The notes under the pieces were generated by a model, which was not told the origin of the DNA, searched no databases, and saw nothing but the letters and a program-made list of their open reading frames with translations. This document shows positions 9,542 through 20,796 of a DNA stretch of 64,000 nucleotides, in pieces. The stretch spans positions 32,168 to 96,167 of the forward strand of contig JADCJE010000093.1 of assembly GCA_020247305.1 (NCBI GenBank), read 5' to 3'. This DNA is from Phycisphaerales bacterium (GTDB taxonomy: Bacteria; Planctomycetota; UBA1135; UBA2386). Position 1 is the first letter of the stretch, and each line of letters begins with the position of its first letter. A program made the translations under genes and the position numbers.

Positions 9542-10324
9542 GTGCCGATCGCCGACCATGAACGCCTCGTCGCCTATGCGCCCGCGGCCGCGCGGCGCTT
9601 GCGCGTGTTCGGCGCGCATGTGGAAGCAGCACTGGTGCCAGCGCGCCGCCAACGCGTCGGCGCCGCGGTCGCAGAGCGGCCGCCGTTCGCGCGCAGCCGC
9701 GCGGCCCGCATCGTCGCCGACGAGTGCATCTGGCGCGGCGACGGCATGGCGCTGACGCCCAACGCCTTTCCGTTCGCGCAGGGCCAGCGCCTGCTGTGGC
9801 CGCTCGTGCCGCTGCGCGAACCCGATGCAGCGCTGTGGCAGGCCGCGTTCGCGTGGGCCGACGCCGCCGGTGGCGCGGCGCTGGTCAACAACGTCGGCGC
9901 CGCGTCGTCGATCGGCCGCGCGCACGCGCATCTGTGCGCCGAGCGGCTGCCGTTCCTCGGCGCGCTGCCCGAGCGGCCGTGTGCAGCCGACCTGATCGAC
10001 GTGCCCGCCGGTGCGGCGCTCGTCACCAAGGACGTGCCGTTCTGCCTGCTCGGCGTGCGCGGACCGGCGGCCGCCCGCGCGCTCGCGGTCGTGCGGCTCG
10101 CCGAGGCGCGCTTGACCGCGGCGTGGAACGTGGTCGCGCAGGACGGCGCAACGTGGCTGCTGCCGCGCCGCGCGGAAACGCCTGCGCCGCACTTCCCGCA
10201 CGCGCTCGGCGCGGCCGAGCTGTGGGGCCGCTGGTGCTACGTCGACGAGGCGGCGTTCGCCAGCGCCAGCGACGGCGACCTCGAAGCCGCCCTGGTCGCC
10301 GCCGGCTGCCCGCCGCTGCCGTGA
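9542..10324 (+). CDS. HIT/GalT-superfamily-like nucleotide-binding protein (tentative)
   Basis: LVNNVGAASSIGRAHAHLCAERLPFLGALPER resembles the HxH region of GalT/HIT-like proteins; GTG start. Confidence 0.45.
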   Translation: MPIADHERLVAYAPAAARRLRVFGAHVEAALVPARRQRVGAAVAERPPFARSRAARIVADECIWRGDGMALTPNAFPFAQGQRLLWPLVPLREPDAALWQAAFAWADAAGGAALVNNVGAASSIGRAHAHLCAERLPFLGALPERPCAADLIDVPAGAALVTKDVPFCLLGVRGPAAARALAVVRLAEARLTAAWNVVAQDGATWLLPRRAETPAPHFPHALGAAELWGRWCYVDEAAFASASDGDLEAALVAAGCPPLP

Positions 10325-10743
10325 CCGCGCGCGTGGCGAGCAACCCGGAACATGGCTGGCAGTGCGGTCCGGGCACACGGGGGACGCCGCCCGCCGCCGG
10401 CACGGCCGGCCGCGAGCGCGCAGGCTGGATCGCGAGCCCAGTGACCCGAGCTGCCGTCGAACGCGCCATGCGCGCCCGCAGGACCGCAGCCGCCCGCAGA
10501 GGCGGCGTCTGGTCGGGGTGCGACTTCGGCGCCCGCGAGGCGTCGCGGAACCCTGGCAGGCCCAGCGATGCACGGCGCGCGCGCATCGGTGAGGTCCGTG
10601 TGCCGGCTCACCCCGAAGCGCTCCCAGCATCGCGGCCATCGGACCCGATCCAGCCCACGAGGCCGGCGACGAGCGTCCCCCATGGGACCGGGTTGGACCG
10701 CGGCGAGGCGGTGCTGTAGGTGCGCCCTGGGCGGCCCGCTACC

Positions 10744-11727
10744 ATGGCCCGGCTGATGGATCCCAGGATCGAACGTGCACGCGGCATCGTCGAATGCGAG
10801 GCCAAGGCCATCCGCCAGGTCGCCGAGCGCATCGGCCCGACCTTCCTGCAGGCCCTCGACCGCATGCTGGCGCTGCGCGGCCGCGTGGTGACCGCCGGCA
10901 TGGGCAAGGCCGGGTTCATCGCCCAGAAGGTCTCGGCGACGCTCGCCTCCACCGGCACGCCGTCGATCTTCCTGCACCCTGCGGAAGCCATCCACGGCGA
11001 CCTCGGGCGCGTCGACCCCGGCGACCTGCTGCTGGCGTTCTCCAAGTCCGGCGAGACGCAGGAGCTGCTGGTGATGCTGCCGCACGTCAAGAACGTCGGC
11101 GTGCCGATCGTCGCGATCACGCAGGACGCCCGCTCGACGCTCGGCCGCCACGCCGACCTCGTGCTCGAACTCGGCCGCATCGACGAAGCCGGCCCGCACG
11201 GGCTCGCGCCCAGCGCGTCGACGACGGCGATGCTGGCGCTCGGCGACGCGCTGGCGCTGATGGTGCAGGAAGGCCGGCGCTTCGGGCCCGAGGACTTCGC
11301 GCGCTTCCACCCCGGCGGCGACCTCGGCCGCCGCCTGATGAAGGTGCGCGAACTGATGCGCACCGGCGACCGCAGCCCCGTCGTGCGCGCCGGCGCCACG
11401 GTGATGCAGGCGATCGAGGTGATGACGCGCACGCCGGGCCGCCCGGGCGCGACCAGCGTGGTCGACGCCGACGGCAAACTGCTCGGCTTCTTCACCGACG
11501 GCGACCTGCGCCGGCTGATCGAGCAGGGCCTCGCCGACCCGCGCCAGCGCCGCATCGACGACGCGATGACGCGCAACCCGCGCGCCATCGACCCCGACAC
11601 GTTCGCATTGGAGGCGCTGGCGCTGCTGCACCAGCGCGCCATCGACCAGATGCCCGTCGTCGACGGCGACGGCCGCCTGCTCGGCCTGCTCGACGTGCAG
11701 GACCTGCTCAACCTCAAGATCGGATGA
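10744..11727 (+). CDS. kdsD: KpsF/GutQ-type arabinose-5-phosphate isomerase (SIS + CBS pair)
   Basis: VVTAGMGKAGFIAQKVSATLASTGTPSIFLHPAEAIHGDLG, AFSKSGETQELL, two CBS repeats at the C-terminus. Confidence 0.9.
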   Translation: MARLMDPRIERARGIVECEAKAIRQVAERIGPTFLQALDRMLALRGRVVTAGMGKAGFIAQKVSATLASTGTPSIFLHPAEAIHGDLGRVDPGDLLLAFSKSGETQELLVMLPHVKNVGVPIVAITQDARSTLGRHADLVLELGRIDEAGPHGLAPSASTTAMLALGDALALMVQEGRRFGPEDFARFHPGGDLGRRLMKVRELMRTGDRSPVVRAGATVMQAIEVMTRTPGRPGATSVVDADGKLLGFFTDGDLRRLIEQGLADPRQRRIDDAMTRNPRAIDPDTFALEALALLHQRAIDQMPVVDGDGRLLGLLDVQDLLNLKIG

Positions 11728-12281
11728 GCCGCCGCGCCCCGACGCCCGGCCGGCCACGGCCCGAGCACGCCGTGCTCGCCGCGATCGAGTTCCTGCTGCT
11801 CGACGTCGATGGCGTCTTGACCGACGGCCGCATCTGGTTCGACGCCGACGGGCGCGAGCAGAAGGCCTTCCACGTGCACGACGCGTCGGGGCTCGTCTAC
11901 TGGCACCGCAGCGGCCTGCGCTCGGGCTTCCTCTCAGGCCGCGGCGGCGACATCGTCGAACGGCGCGCCCGCGAGCTCGGCGTGCACGAGCTGATGCTCG
12001 ACCGCCGCGACAAGGACGTCGCCTTCGCCGAGCTGCTGCAGCGCCACCGCCTCGATCCGGCGCGCGTGGCGTACGTCGGCGACGACCTGCTCGACCTGCC
12101 CGTGCTGCGGCAGGTCGGCTTCGCTGCGACGGTGCCCGAGGCGCGCGCCGAGGTCGTCGCCGCCTGCCACCACGTGACCGAACGCAGCGCCGGCTTCGGC
12201 GCGGCGCGCGACGTCGTCGAGGAACTGCTGCGCGCACGCGGCGCGTGGGACGCGATCCTGCGGCGGGACGGGCGCGCGTGA
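11724..12281 (+). CDS. kdsC: 3-deoxy-D-manno-octulosonate 8-phosphate phosphatase (HAD)
   Basis: FLLLDVDGVLTDGRIWFDADG, DGRE..FHVHDASGL; YVGDDLLDLPVL; overlaps the kdsD stop. Confidence 0.88.
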   Translation: MSRRAPTPGRPRPEHAVLAAIEFLLLDVDGVLTDGRIWFDADGREQKAFHVHDASGLVYWHRSGLRSGFLSGRGGDIVERRARELGVHELMLDRRDKDVAFAELLQRHRLDPARVAYVGDDLLDLPVLRQVGFAATVPEARAEVVAACHHVTERSAGFGAARDVVEELLRARGAWDAILRRDGRA

Positions 12282-15241
12282 AGCGGCTGCTCGTGTTCCT
12301 GCTGCTGCTGGCGCTCGGCTTCGGCGTGCTGGCGTGGCTCGCCGGCGGCGGCGCGCCGCTGCCGCGACCGAACCTCGGCGGCGGCGAGCGCAAGCCGAAC
12401 GCGCCGACGACCGCCGGCCAGGGCGTGACCGTGCAGCAGGGCGGCGTGCCCGCGACGTTCACGCAGACCGGTCCGATCGACATCGTGCGCTGGCGCGAGG
12501 TCCGCGAGGACGGCGGCAGGATCCGCAAGGAAGAGGCGTTCGTGCTGCGCGCCGCCGACAGCCGGCCGCTGGGCGAAGGCCGCCAGCAGCTGGACGGCGT
12601 CGTCGTCACCGTGTTCGACGGCGCGAAGCCGGCGGCGACGCTGCGCGCGCGGCAGGCGTTCGTCGCGCTGCAACCGGACGGCAACGGCCGGCCGTCGGTC
12701 GACGAAGGCAAGGACCTCGACCTGCGGGACCTCGAGGTGCTGGGCGCGGCCGACGGCGAACTCGCCGGCTTCACGCTGCGTCTGGCGACGGCGACCGCGC
12801 GCATCGCCGACGACGCCATCGTGCTGACGGCCCCGGACGACGCCGAGGTGCTCGCCGAACTCGCCGGCGAGCGGCCGCTGACGCTGCGCGGCAAGGGTCT
12901 GCGCGCCGAACTGCCGCGCGAACGCGACGGCGGCATCGCGCGCGCCGACGTCACCATCCGCCGCGAACCCGTGGTCGTCGCCGACGACGTGACCGTGCGG
13001 GCCCGCGGCGCCATGCGCTTCGTCGACGAGCCGGCGACCGGGGGCGCCGAGTTGACGCTGGAGGACGAGGTCGAGCTGACGAGCGCTCGCGCGCTGGCGC
13101 TCCCCGGCGCGCCGACCGACGGCGGCGGCCTCGTCGTGCGCGCCGACCGCTTCGCCGGCCGACTCGCCCGCGCGACGTCCGGCGAGCGCCAGCAGGCGAC
13201 GTGGGGACGCATGGAACTGACCGGCGCGCCGGTCACCGTGACGATGCCAAAGAGCAAGACGACGCCGGCGGGCACGCTGCGGACGCCGCGGCTGACGGCG
13301 TGGCCGAACGCATACGGCGAACTGGCGTGGCTGACGGCGCACGGCGGCGAGAGCCGCCTGGAACAAACGACGCCGCGCCGCGGCGGCCGCCGCCGCGACG
13401 ACGGCCTGTTGGTCGGCGTCAGCGAGAAGCGCATCCACTTCGCCGAGCCGCGCGCGGTCGCCAGCGCGCACCTGCGCAGCTTCGGCTTCCCGCGCTGGAC
13501 GATGCGGCCGCTGGAGCAACTGCAGGCCGTGGTCGTCGAGGGCGGCGCGACCGTCCGGAACGACCGCTCGCTGGCGACGGCGCAGGACGGCGCCCGGATG
13601 TACCGGCGCGATGGCTGTTCCGCCGGCGTGGTGCGCGGCCTCGGCGCCGCCCGCGTCGAACAGAGCGGCGACGACGGCCGCGAACTGATCGCCACCTGCA
13701 CCGACGGCTTCACGCTGTCCGAGCGCGACGGCGTGCAGCGCGCGCAGATCGGACCCGCGGCGCCCGCCGACGGCGATCCCAGCGGCGCCTGGGCGCGCAG
13801 CGCCTTCACGCTGCGCCATGGCGACGCCGACGTCGCGGGCAACGGCGTTGCGACGATCGTCCAGCGCGGCGACACAGTCGAACTCGCGATCCAGGCGCCG
13901 GATGCGTCGATCGCGGCGGCCGTGCCGGCCGAAGGGCTCGCGCTGCGCGGCGCGCACCGCGCCGACGCCCGCTTCGTCGCCGGCCGGCCGGTGGCGTTCG
14001 ACGCCGCCGGCTGGCCGCTGGACCTGTTGGTCGATCGCGGCGGCGAACGCATCGACGCGCGTGCGGCGCGCCTGCTGCAGATCGGGCCGGCGTCCGTGCG
14101 GCTGCTGCCGCCCGACCCGGCGCGACCGGCGCTGTGGCGCGCGCTGCCGGCCGGGCGCGGCACGCCGACGCTGCGGCGCACGGCCGCCGGCAAGGACGGC
14201 GCGCAGCAGGAGTTGGAGGTCGGCGGTCCGTCGATCGACGTGCACCACGCCGGCGGTCGCGCCGCGATCGTCGACGCGCAGGCCGTCGGCGACGACCTGC
14301 CGCAACTGCACGCGCGCCTGCAGCAGCGGGCGGGCGAGGAACCGACGACGCTGGCGTGCACGGCGACGCGCCTGCGGCTGCTGCCGTTCGCGGCGCCTGC
14401 GCTCGCGCGCGAACGGCTGCTCGGCGGCGAGCACGCGCTCGGCTTCGCGATGTTCCGCGGCGCCGGCTCGACGTGGCTGCTCGTCGACGCCGTGCGCGAG
14501 TTCGCGCTCGACGATCCGCGCCAGGGCCACGTCGAAGGCCGTGGCGCGCGGCTGCTCGTCAGCCAGGCCGCGCGCGCGGCGGTGTTCTTCGGCGATCCCG
14601 ATCGCAGCACGCCAGCCGAGGTGACGCGCGCGCACGCCGGCCGGACGACGACGCTGCGCGGCGCGCGCGTGCGCGTCGTCGACGGCGGCGGCGAGGGCAA
14701 CGGCGACGTGCGCCTCGACGCGCTCGGCGCCTTCGACGGCCGCGAGGCCTTCCTGCCGCCGACGCTCACGTTGCACGAGCAGAAGCGCACGGGTCTGCTG
14801 GCGCACATGCAGGCCGTCTGCCAAGGCGCCATCGCGGTGCGCAGCGACGCAGTCGCCTTCGGCGGCCCGGTCGCCGCCCGCGGCCTGCTGCCCGACGGCG
14901 CCTTCGACCCGCGCGGGCTGCGCCTCGACGCGCGCACGCTGCGGCTGCTGCGCGACCAGGAATCCGGCGAACTGGTCGCAGCCGAAGCCCGCGGCGTCGA
15001 CGCCGGCTGGGCCGACATGTCGGCGCGCTGCGCCGCCCTCGACCTCGACCTGCGCTGGAGCAAGGTCGTCGCCGCCGATCCGGCGGACGCCGTCGTGCAA
15101 CTGCGCGACGGCCGCGAGCTGCGCGCGCCGCGCATCGAGGTCAACTACGCGACGCAGTCGGCGCGCATGTCGTCGGGGCGCATGACCCAGCGTGACCTCG
15201 CCGGCGACGCCGGCGGCGCGGCGCCAAAGGAGCCGCAGTGA
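12278..15241 (+). CDS. Very large LptC/LptA-like lipopolysaccharide-transport protein
   Basis: N-terminal TM anchor, then repeated OstA-like beta strands (LTLEDEVELTSARALAL..., ADVTIRREPVVVADDVTVRARGAMRFVD); sits between kdsC and an LptD-like gene. Confidence 0.65.
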   Translation: MKRLLVFLLLLALGFGVLAWLAGGGAPLPRPNLGGGERKPNAPTTAGQGVTVQQGGVPATFTQTGPIDIVRWREVREDGGRIRKEEAFVLRAADSRPLGEGRQQLDGVVVTVFDGAKPAATLRARQAFVALQPDGNGRPSVDEGKDLDLRDLEVLGAADGELAGFTLRLATATARIADDAIVLTAPDDAEVLAELAGERPLTLRGKGLRAELPRERDGGIARADVTIRREPVVVADDVTVRARGAMRFVDEPATGGAELTLEDEVELTSARALALPGAPTDGGGLVVRADRFAGRLARATSGERQQATWGRMELTGAPVTVTMPKSKTTPAGTLRTPRLTAWPNAYGELAWLTAHGGESRLEQTTPRRGGRRRDDGLLVGVSEKRIHFAEPRAVASAHLRSFGFPRWTMRPLEQLQAVVVEGGATVRNDRSLATAQDGARMYRRDGCSAGVVRGLGAARVEQSGDDGRELIATCTDGFTLSERDGVQRAQIGPAAPADGDPSGAWARSAFTLRHGDADVAGNGVATIVQRGDTVELAIQAPDASIAAAVPAEGLALRGAHRADARFVAGRPVAFDAAGWPLDLLVDRGGERIDARAARLLQIGPASVRLLPPDPARPALWRALPAGRGTPTLRRTAAGKDGAQQELEVGGPSIDVHHAGGRAAIVDAQAVGDDLPQLHARLQQRAGEEPTTLACTATRLRLLPFAAPALARERLLGGEHALGFAMFRGAGSTWLLVDAVREFALDDPRQGHVEGRGARLLVSQAARAAVFFGDPDRSTPAEVTRAHAGRTTTLRGARVRVVDGGGEGNGDVRLDALGAFDGREAFLPPTLTLHEQKRTGLLAHMQAVCQGAIAVRSDAVAFGGPVAARGLLPDGAFDPRGLRLDARTLRLLRDQESGELVAAEARGVDAGWADMSARCAALDLDLRWSKVVAADPADAVVQLRDGRELRAPRIEVNYATQSARMSSGRMTQRDLAGDAGGAAPKEPQ

Positions 15242-17808
15242 CGCGCGCGCGCAGCCTGCTCGGCCTCGCGGCCGCGATCGCGGCGACGGCGGCGATCGCG
15301 CGCGCACAGGACCCGCCGGCGAAGCCGCCGGACTGGGTCGCCGAGAGCAACCTGACGCAGTCGCTGGTGCGCGACGACCACCGCGAATGGCACTTCTTCG
15401 GCGGCTTCCGCTTCGCGGTGCCCGGGCTCGGGCTGAGCATCCGCGGCGGCAACGCGCTCGTGCTGACCGACCTGGAGGAGTCGCCGGCGCGGCCGCCGAA
15501 CGCGTCTGGCGACGGCCTGCGCCGCGACGTGCCGCCGCCCGCCGCCCGCCGCCGCGTCGACGACGCCGAACTGCGCCAGCGGCTCGCCCGCGCGCTGCGC
15601 GCCGCCGGGACCGCGCCGCCGCAACCGTTGCTCGCCGGCGAGCAGAGCCTGCGCAACCTGCCGCGCCTGCTGTACTGCGAGGACGGCGTCGTGGTCGTGC
15701 GCGACGGCGTCGAGGCGCTGCGCTGCGACCGGCTGTGGCTGTCGCCGCTCGACGACCGCATCGTCGTCGAGAACGCCGAGCTGCGGTATGTCACGAGCAC
15801 GCCGCAGGGCGAGGACACGCTGATCGTGCGCGGCCCGCGGCTGGTCAAGCAGGGCGGGCGCTGGACCGGCCGCGACGTGACGATGACCACGTGCACGGCG
15901 GGCGAGCCGCACATCGCGCTCGCGCTGGGCGAAGTGGAGATCGTCGAGCGCGACGGCGAGTTCGAGGTGATGGCGCGCGGCCAGCGGCTGCAGCTCGGCG
16001 GCACGGGCGTGCTGCCGCTGCCCGACGCGCGCTTCTTCACCGGCAGCCAGGGCACGTTCCCGATCCGCTCGGCGCGCGCCGGCTGGTCGCAGCGCCAGGG
16101 CGCAGAGGCCGAGGTGGTCTTCGGCGTGCCGTGGAACAGCGCGGGCGGCGCCGTGCACGAGTGGCTGACCGGCCGGCCGGCGAACGAGTTCCGCGGCGAC
16201 CTGGAGCTCGGCGTCGGTTGGATCGAGCAGCGCGGCGCGCCGCTCGACGCCGCGGTCGAGTACCGCGGCGGCACGGTCTACGAAGGTCGGCTCGAAGCGT
16301 TCGCGCTCGACGACCAGGGCGCGGATCTGCGCGAGATCCGCGCAACGCGCGACGGCGCGCTGATCGGCGAGGGCCAGCGCGGCCTCGTGCGCACGCAGAA
16401 CCGCGTGCGCCTGGGCGAAGGCGCCCACGTCGACGCGGTGGTCTTCCAGGCCAGCGACCCGGGCGTGTACTCGGAGTTCTACGGCAACCCGTACCGCACC
16501 GAGGAAGTGCCCGAGACCAGCGGCTACCTGCACCACGGCGTCGGCAACCAGCTCTTCACCGTCGGCACGCGCTTCAACCTCTCGGAGTTCAGCTACCGCG
16601 ACGACCGCGCGCTGGCGCAGCGCTTCGTCGAGGAGTCGCCGGTCGCGACGTGGCAGTTGCTGGCACAACCGATCGCCGAAACGCCTTGGGACACGCCGAT
16701 CGTGCTCGATCTGCAGTCCGAGGTCGGCCAGCGGCGCAGCGACTACGACGACTTCGACCAGCGCGCCGATCCGCTGCGGCTGAGCCTGCCCGACGCGACG
16801 TTCCGGCCGGCGCCGCAGCCGGGCGACGGGCGCGTGTCCGACCGCACCCTGCGCGCCGACCAGCTCGCCGAGGTCTCCGCGCCGTTCCATCTCGCCGGGC
16901 TCAGCGTCCGGCCGTACGCGTCGTGGCGCGGCACGTGGTACGACCAGACGGTCGACGATCCGACGCTTGCCGGCGACGGCGGCAGCGAGGGCCGCATCGC
17001 CGCGACCGGCGGCGTCGACGTCGGCACGCGCTTCCAGAAGTCGTGGAAGTGGCTCGACGACGGCGAGGAGAAGGGCGTGCGCCACGTCGTTGCGCCGCGC
17101 CTGCGCTGGCTCGACCGCTACCACGTCGACGATGCGCGCACGCAGTTCTACGGCTTCGACGACCTCGACACCTTGGGCGAGGAACAGCTGGTGCGCGCCG
17201 AGGTGCGCAACCTCGTGCAGACCACCGCGTCGAACGCCGACCGGCAGCAGCCGCGCGACTTCCTGTTTCTCGACCTCGCGCAGGACTTCTTCCCCGACGC
17301 CGCGCGCGACAACCAGGGCGAGCAGATCGGCCTGTTCCGCTACGACTTCCTGGTGCGGCCGCAGCTGCGCTGGGCGCCGCTGGAGACGTTCGGCTTCGCC
17401 GTCTTCGGCGACCACTCGTGGGACGACGGCATGCGCACGTTCGACGCCGAAGTGCAGGCCGGCCGCATCCTCGGCCTCGACTGGACGGCGAACTACCGCA
17501 CCGACGCGGCCGTCGACGGCGCCGTCGGGCTGACGGCGAACGCGCGGCTGCTCGACCGCTGGGAAGCCTTCGCCGGCACCCAGCGCGACCTCGACGCCGA
17601 CGAGTGGCTGGCGTACAGCCTTGGCCTGCGCCGCGACGACCACGACTGGTCGATCCAGGCGATGGCGAGCTACAACCCGTTCGCCGACCAGATCACCTTC
17701 CGCATCGACTTCCTGCCGCGCCTGGGCAGCTTCAATTCACCGCGCAACAGCCGCTTCCGCGCCGATGACGGCATGGCGCGCAACGACCAGACGGCGATGT
17801 CGTTCTAG
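15238..17808 (+). CDS. LptD/OstA-like outer membrane LPS-assembly protein
   Basis: Signal peptide, OstA-like N-terminus and long aromatic-rich beta-barrel C-terminus (APRLRWLDRYHVDDARTQFYGFDDLDTLGEEQLVRAEVRNLVQT...). Confidence 0.75.
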   Translation: MTRARSLLGLAAAIAATAAIARAQDPPAKPPDWVAESNLTQSLVRDDHREWHFFGGFRFAVPGLGLSIRGGNALVLTDLEESPARPPNASGDGLRRDVPPPAARRRVDDAELRQRLARALRAAGTAPPQPLLAGEQSLRNLPRLLYCEDGVVVVRDGVEALRCDRLWLSPLDDRIVVENAELRYVTSTPQGEDTLIVRGPRLVKQGGRWTGRDVTMTTCTAGEPHIALALGEVEIVERDGEFEVMARGQRLQLGGTGVLPLPDARFFTGSQGTFPIRSARAGWSQRQGAEAEVVFGVPWNSAGGAVHEWLTGRPANEFRGDLELGVGWIEQRGAPLDAAVEYRGGTVYEGRLEAFALDDQGADLREIRATRDGALIGEGQRGLVRTQNRVRLGEGAHVDAVVFQASDPGVYSEFYGNPYRTEEVPETSGYLHHGVGNQLFTVGTRFNLSEFSYRDDRALAQRFVEESPVATWQLLAQPIAETPWDTPIVLDLQSEVGQRRSDYDDFDQRADPLRLSLPDATFRPAPQPGDGRVSDRTLRADQLAEVSAPFHLAGLSVRPYASWRGTWYDQTVDDPTLAGDGGSEGRIAATGGVDVGTRFQKSWKWLDDGEEKGVRHVVAPRLRWLDRYHVDDARTQFYGFDDLDTLGEEQLVRAEVRNLVQTTASNADRQQPRDFLFLDLAQDFFPDAARDNQGEQIGLFRYDFLVRPQLRWAPLETFGFAVFGDHSWDDGMRTFDAEVQAGRILGLDWTANYRTDAAVDGAVGLTANARLLDRWEAFAGTQRDLDADEWLAYSLGLRRDDHDWSIQAMASYNPFADQITFRIDFLPRLGSFNSPRNSRFRADDGMARNDQTAMSF

Positions 17809-17897
17809 GCCGCAGCACCCGCGCAGCGGGCTGGTTGCATCGGCTCGCCCTCAGGCGCCCCCCGCGTTGCGGCGGCGCCCAGCAGCACTTGAGCCGC

Positions 17898-17918
17898 GGC
17901 GCCCGCGCAGCGGGCGCC
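17898..17918. terminator. GGCGCCCGC-GCA-GCGGGCGCC hairpin between convergent genes
   Basis: Perfect 9-bp stem with 3-nt loop, between the LptD-like (+) and DUF481 (-) genes. Confidence 0.6.
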
Positions 17919-17924
17919 TCAGGC

Positions 17925-18956
17925 TCAAAACGACCAGCCGATCGACAGCAGCACGCGGTGGTCGCCGCGGTCCTGGCCGGTCGCCGGCGTGTTGTCGTAG
18001 TCGAACACGTGCGAGACCGAAGCCAGCATGCTGTCGGTCAGCGAGGTCACGAGCTCCGACTTCGACTGCAGGTAGATGTCGTCCGAGGACTCGGTCGAAG
18101 GGAACGCTTCGACGCCGTGCACGATGCGGCTCGTCTTGCTGAGTTCGTGCGTGAGCTTGTACGCGGCGCGGATCGCGACGTAGTCGACCGACGGGTCGAC
18201 GTTGCCGCTCGAATCGGGCCGGTAGTTCTCGTTCAAGTACGACAGGCCGGCTTCGGTCACGAACGTCGTCTTGCCGTCCTCGATCCACGTGTAGCCAAGG
18301 CCCGCGCCGCTGGTGAAGCGCAGGTCCAACCGGGCGAGCGTGTCGCCGAGCACCCTGGCGTTGGCGAGCGCGTACCAGCGCTTGGTCAGGAAGTAGTCGT
18401 ACTTGAGGCCGCCGCCGGTGCGGCGCTGCGTCAGCGTCCATTCCCGCGTCGTCTGGTCCTTGTCCTGGCCGTAGTCCCAGGCCGCGTCGAACGAGATGCG
18501 GTCGGCCTCGCTGCGGCGCGAGGCGTCGAGCGCGAGGCCGCCGGCCTTGCGCTCGGTATTGCCGGTCGCGTACAGGCCGCTGACCTTCAGCGCGCCGATC
18601 CACTCCGGCTCCTTCTTGTCCGGCGGGTTGATCTGGCCGAGGTCGGCGAGCGGCAGGGACGTGGTCGCGCCCTCCATCTTGAGGTTGCCGGCCTCGATGC
18701 CGAGCAGGCGGCGCTGCAGCAGGTCGCCGGTCTTGGTCTCCAGCTTGACCTGGGCGGCGGTCGTCATGTCGCCGACCTTGTCGAGCGGCACGGTGACGTC
18801 GCCGAGGGCGGGCGAGGCGATGACGACCTTGCCGTCCGCCATCGACTTGATCGTGCCCGTGAGCACGTCGCCGTTGGTGAGGGTGATCTTGTCCTGGGCG
18901 ACGGCGCCGGCGGCGAAGAGCGCGGCGGCGGCGGCGAGAGTGGCTTGGATGCGCAT
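17925..18956 (-). CDS. DUF481 (YdiY-like) outer-membrane protein with signal peptide
   Basis: MRIQATLAAAAALFAAGAVAQDKITLTNGDVLTGTIKSM...; SGLYATGNTERKAGGLALDASRRSEADR; C-terminal SIGWSF. Confidence 0.8.
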   Translation of the reverse strand: MRIQATLAAAAALFAAGAVAQDKITLTNGDVLTGTIKSMADGKVVIASPALGDVTVPLDKVGDMTTAAQVKLETKTGDLLQRRLLGIEAGNLKMEGATTSLPLADLGQINPPDKKEPEWIGALKVSGLYATGNTERKAGGLALDASRRSEADRISFDAAWDYGQDKDQTTREWTLTQRRTGGGLKYDYFLTKRWYALANARVLGDTLARLDLRFTSGAGLGYTWIEDGKTTFVTEAGLSYLNENYRPDSSGNVDPSVDYVAIRAAYKLTHELSKTSRIVHGVEAFPSTESSDDIYLQSKSELVTSLTDSMLASVSHVFDYDNTPATGQDRGDHRVLLSIGWSF

Positions 18957-19107
18957 GCGATTGAGAGAGGTTGGAGGGCGGCGGATGATGCCCAGGCATG
19001 CTGGGACCGCCAACAGCAAAGCGACGTCCGTCCGCCCCCGGACAACAGGATCTGCGAAGGGCGCCGACGCGACGAGAACGTGACGCCGGGGCGCGGGGCC
19101 GGCCGGC

Positions 19108-20703
<1,596 letters not shown>

Positions 20704-20764
20704 GGAGGGCGAACAGGGTAGGAGCCCACCGCGAAGCGGTCAAAGGGCGGCTCCTGCCGGCCGC

Positions 20765-20784
20765 CGCGACGAGTCTTCGTCGCG
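20765..20784 (-). terminator. CGCGACGA-GTCT-TCGTCGCG hairpin downstream of the metallopeptidase gene
   Basis: Perfect 8-bp stem, 4-nt loop, just 3' of the 20797..22401 gene. Confidence 0.5.
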
Positions 20785-20796
20785 TGACGCAGACGC

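Noticed and set aside
10237-15144. 1635-aa minus-strand ORF and the 1136-aa ORF at 11897..15307
   Set aside because: Antisense to kdsD/kdsC/LptC-like genes; low-complexity Arg/Ala/Ser/Pro composition typical of shadow ORFs in very GC-rich DNA.
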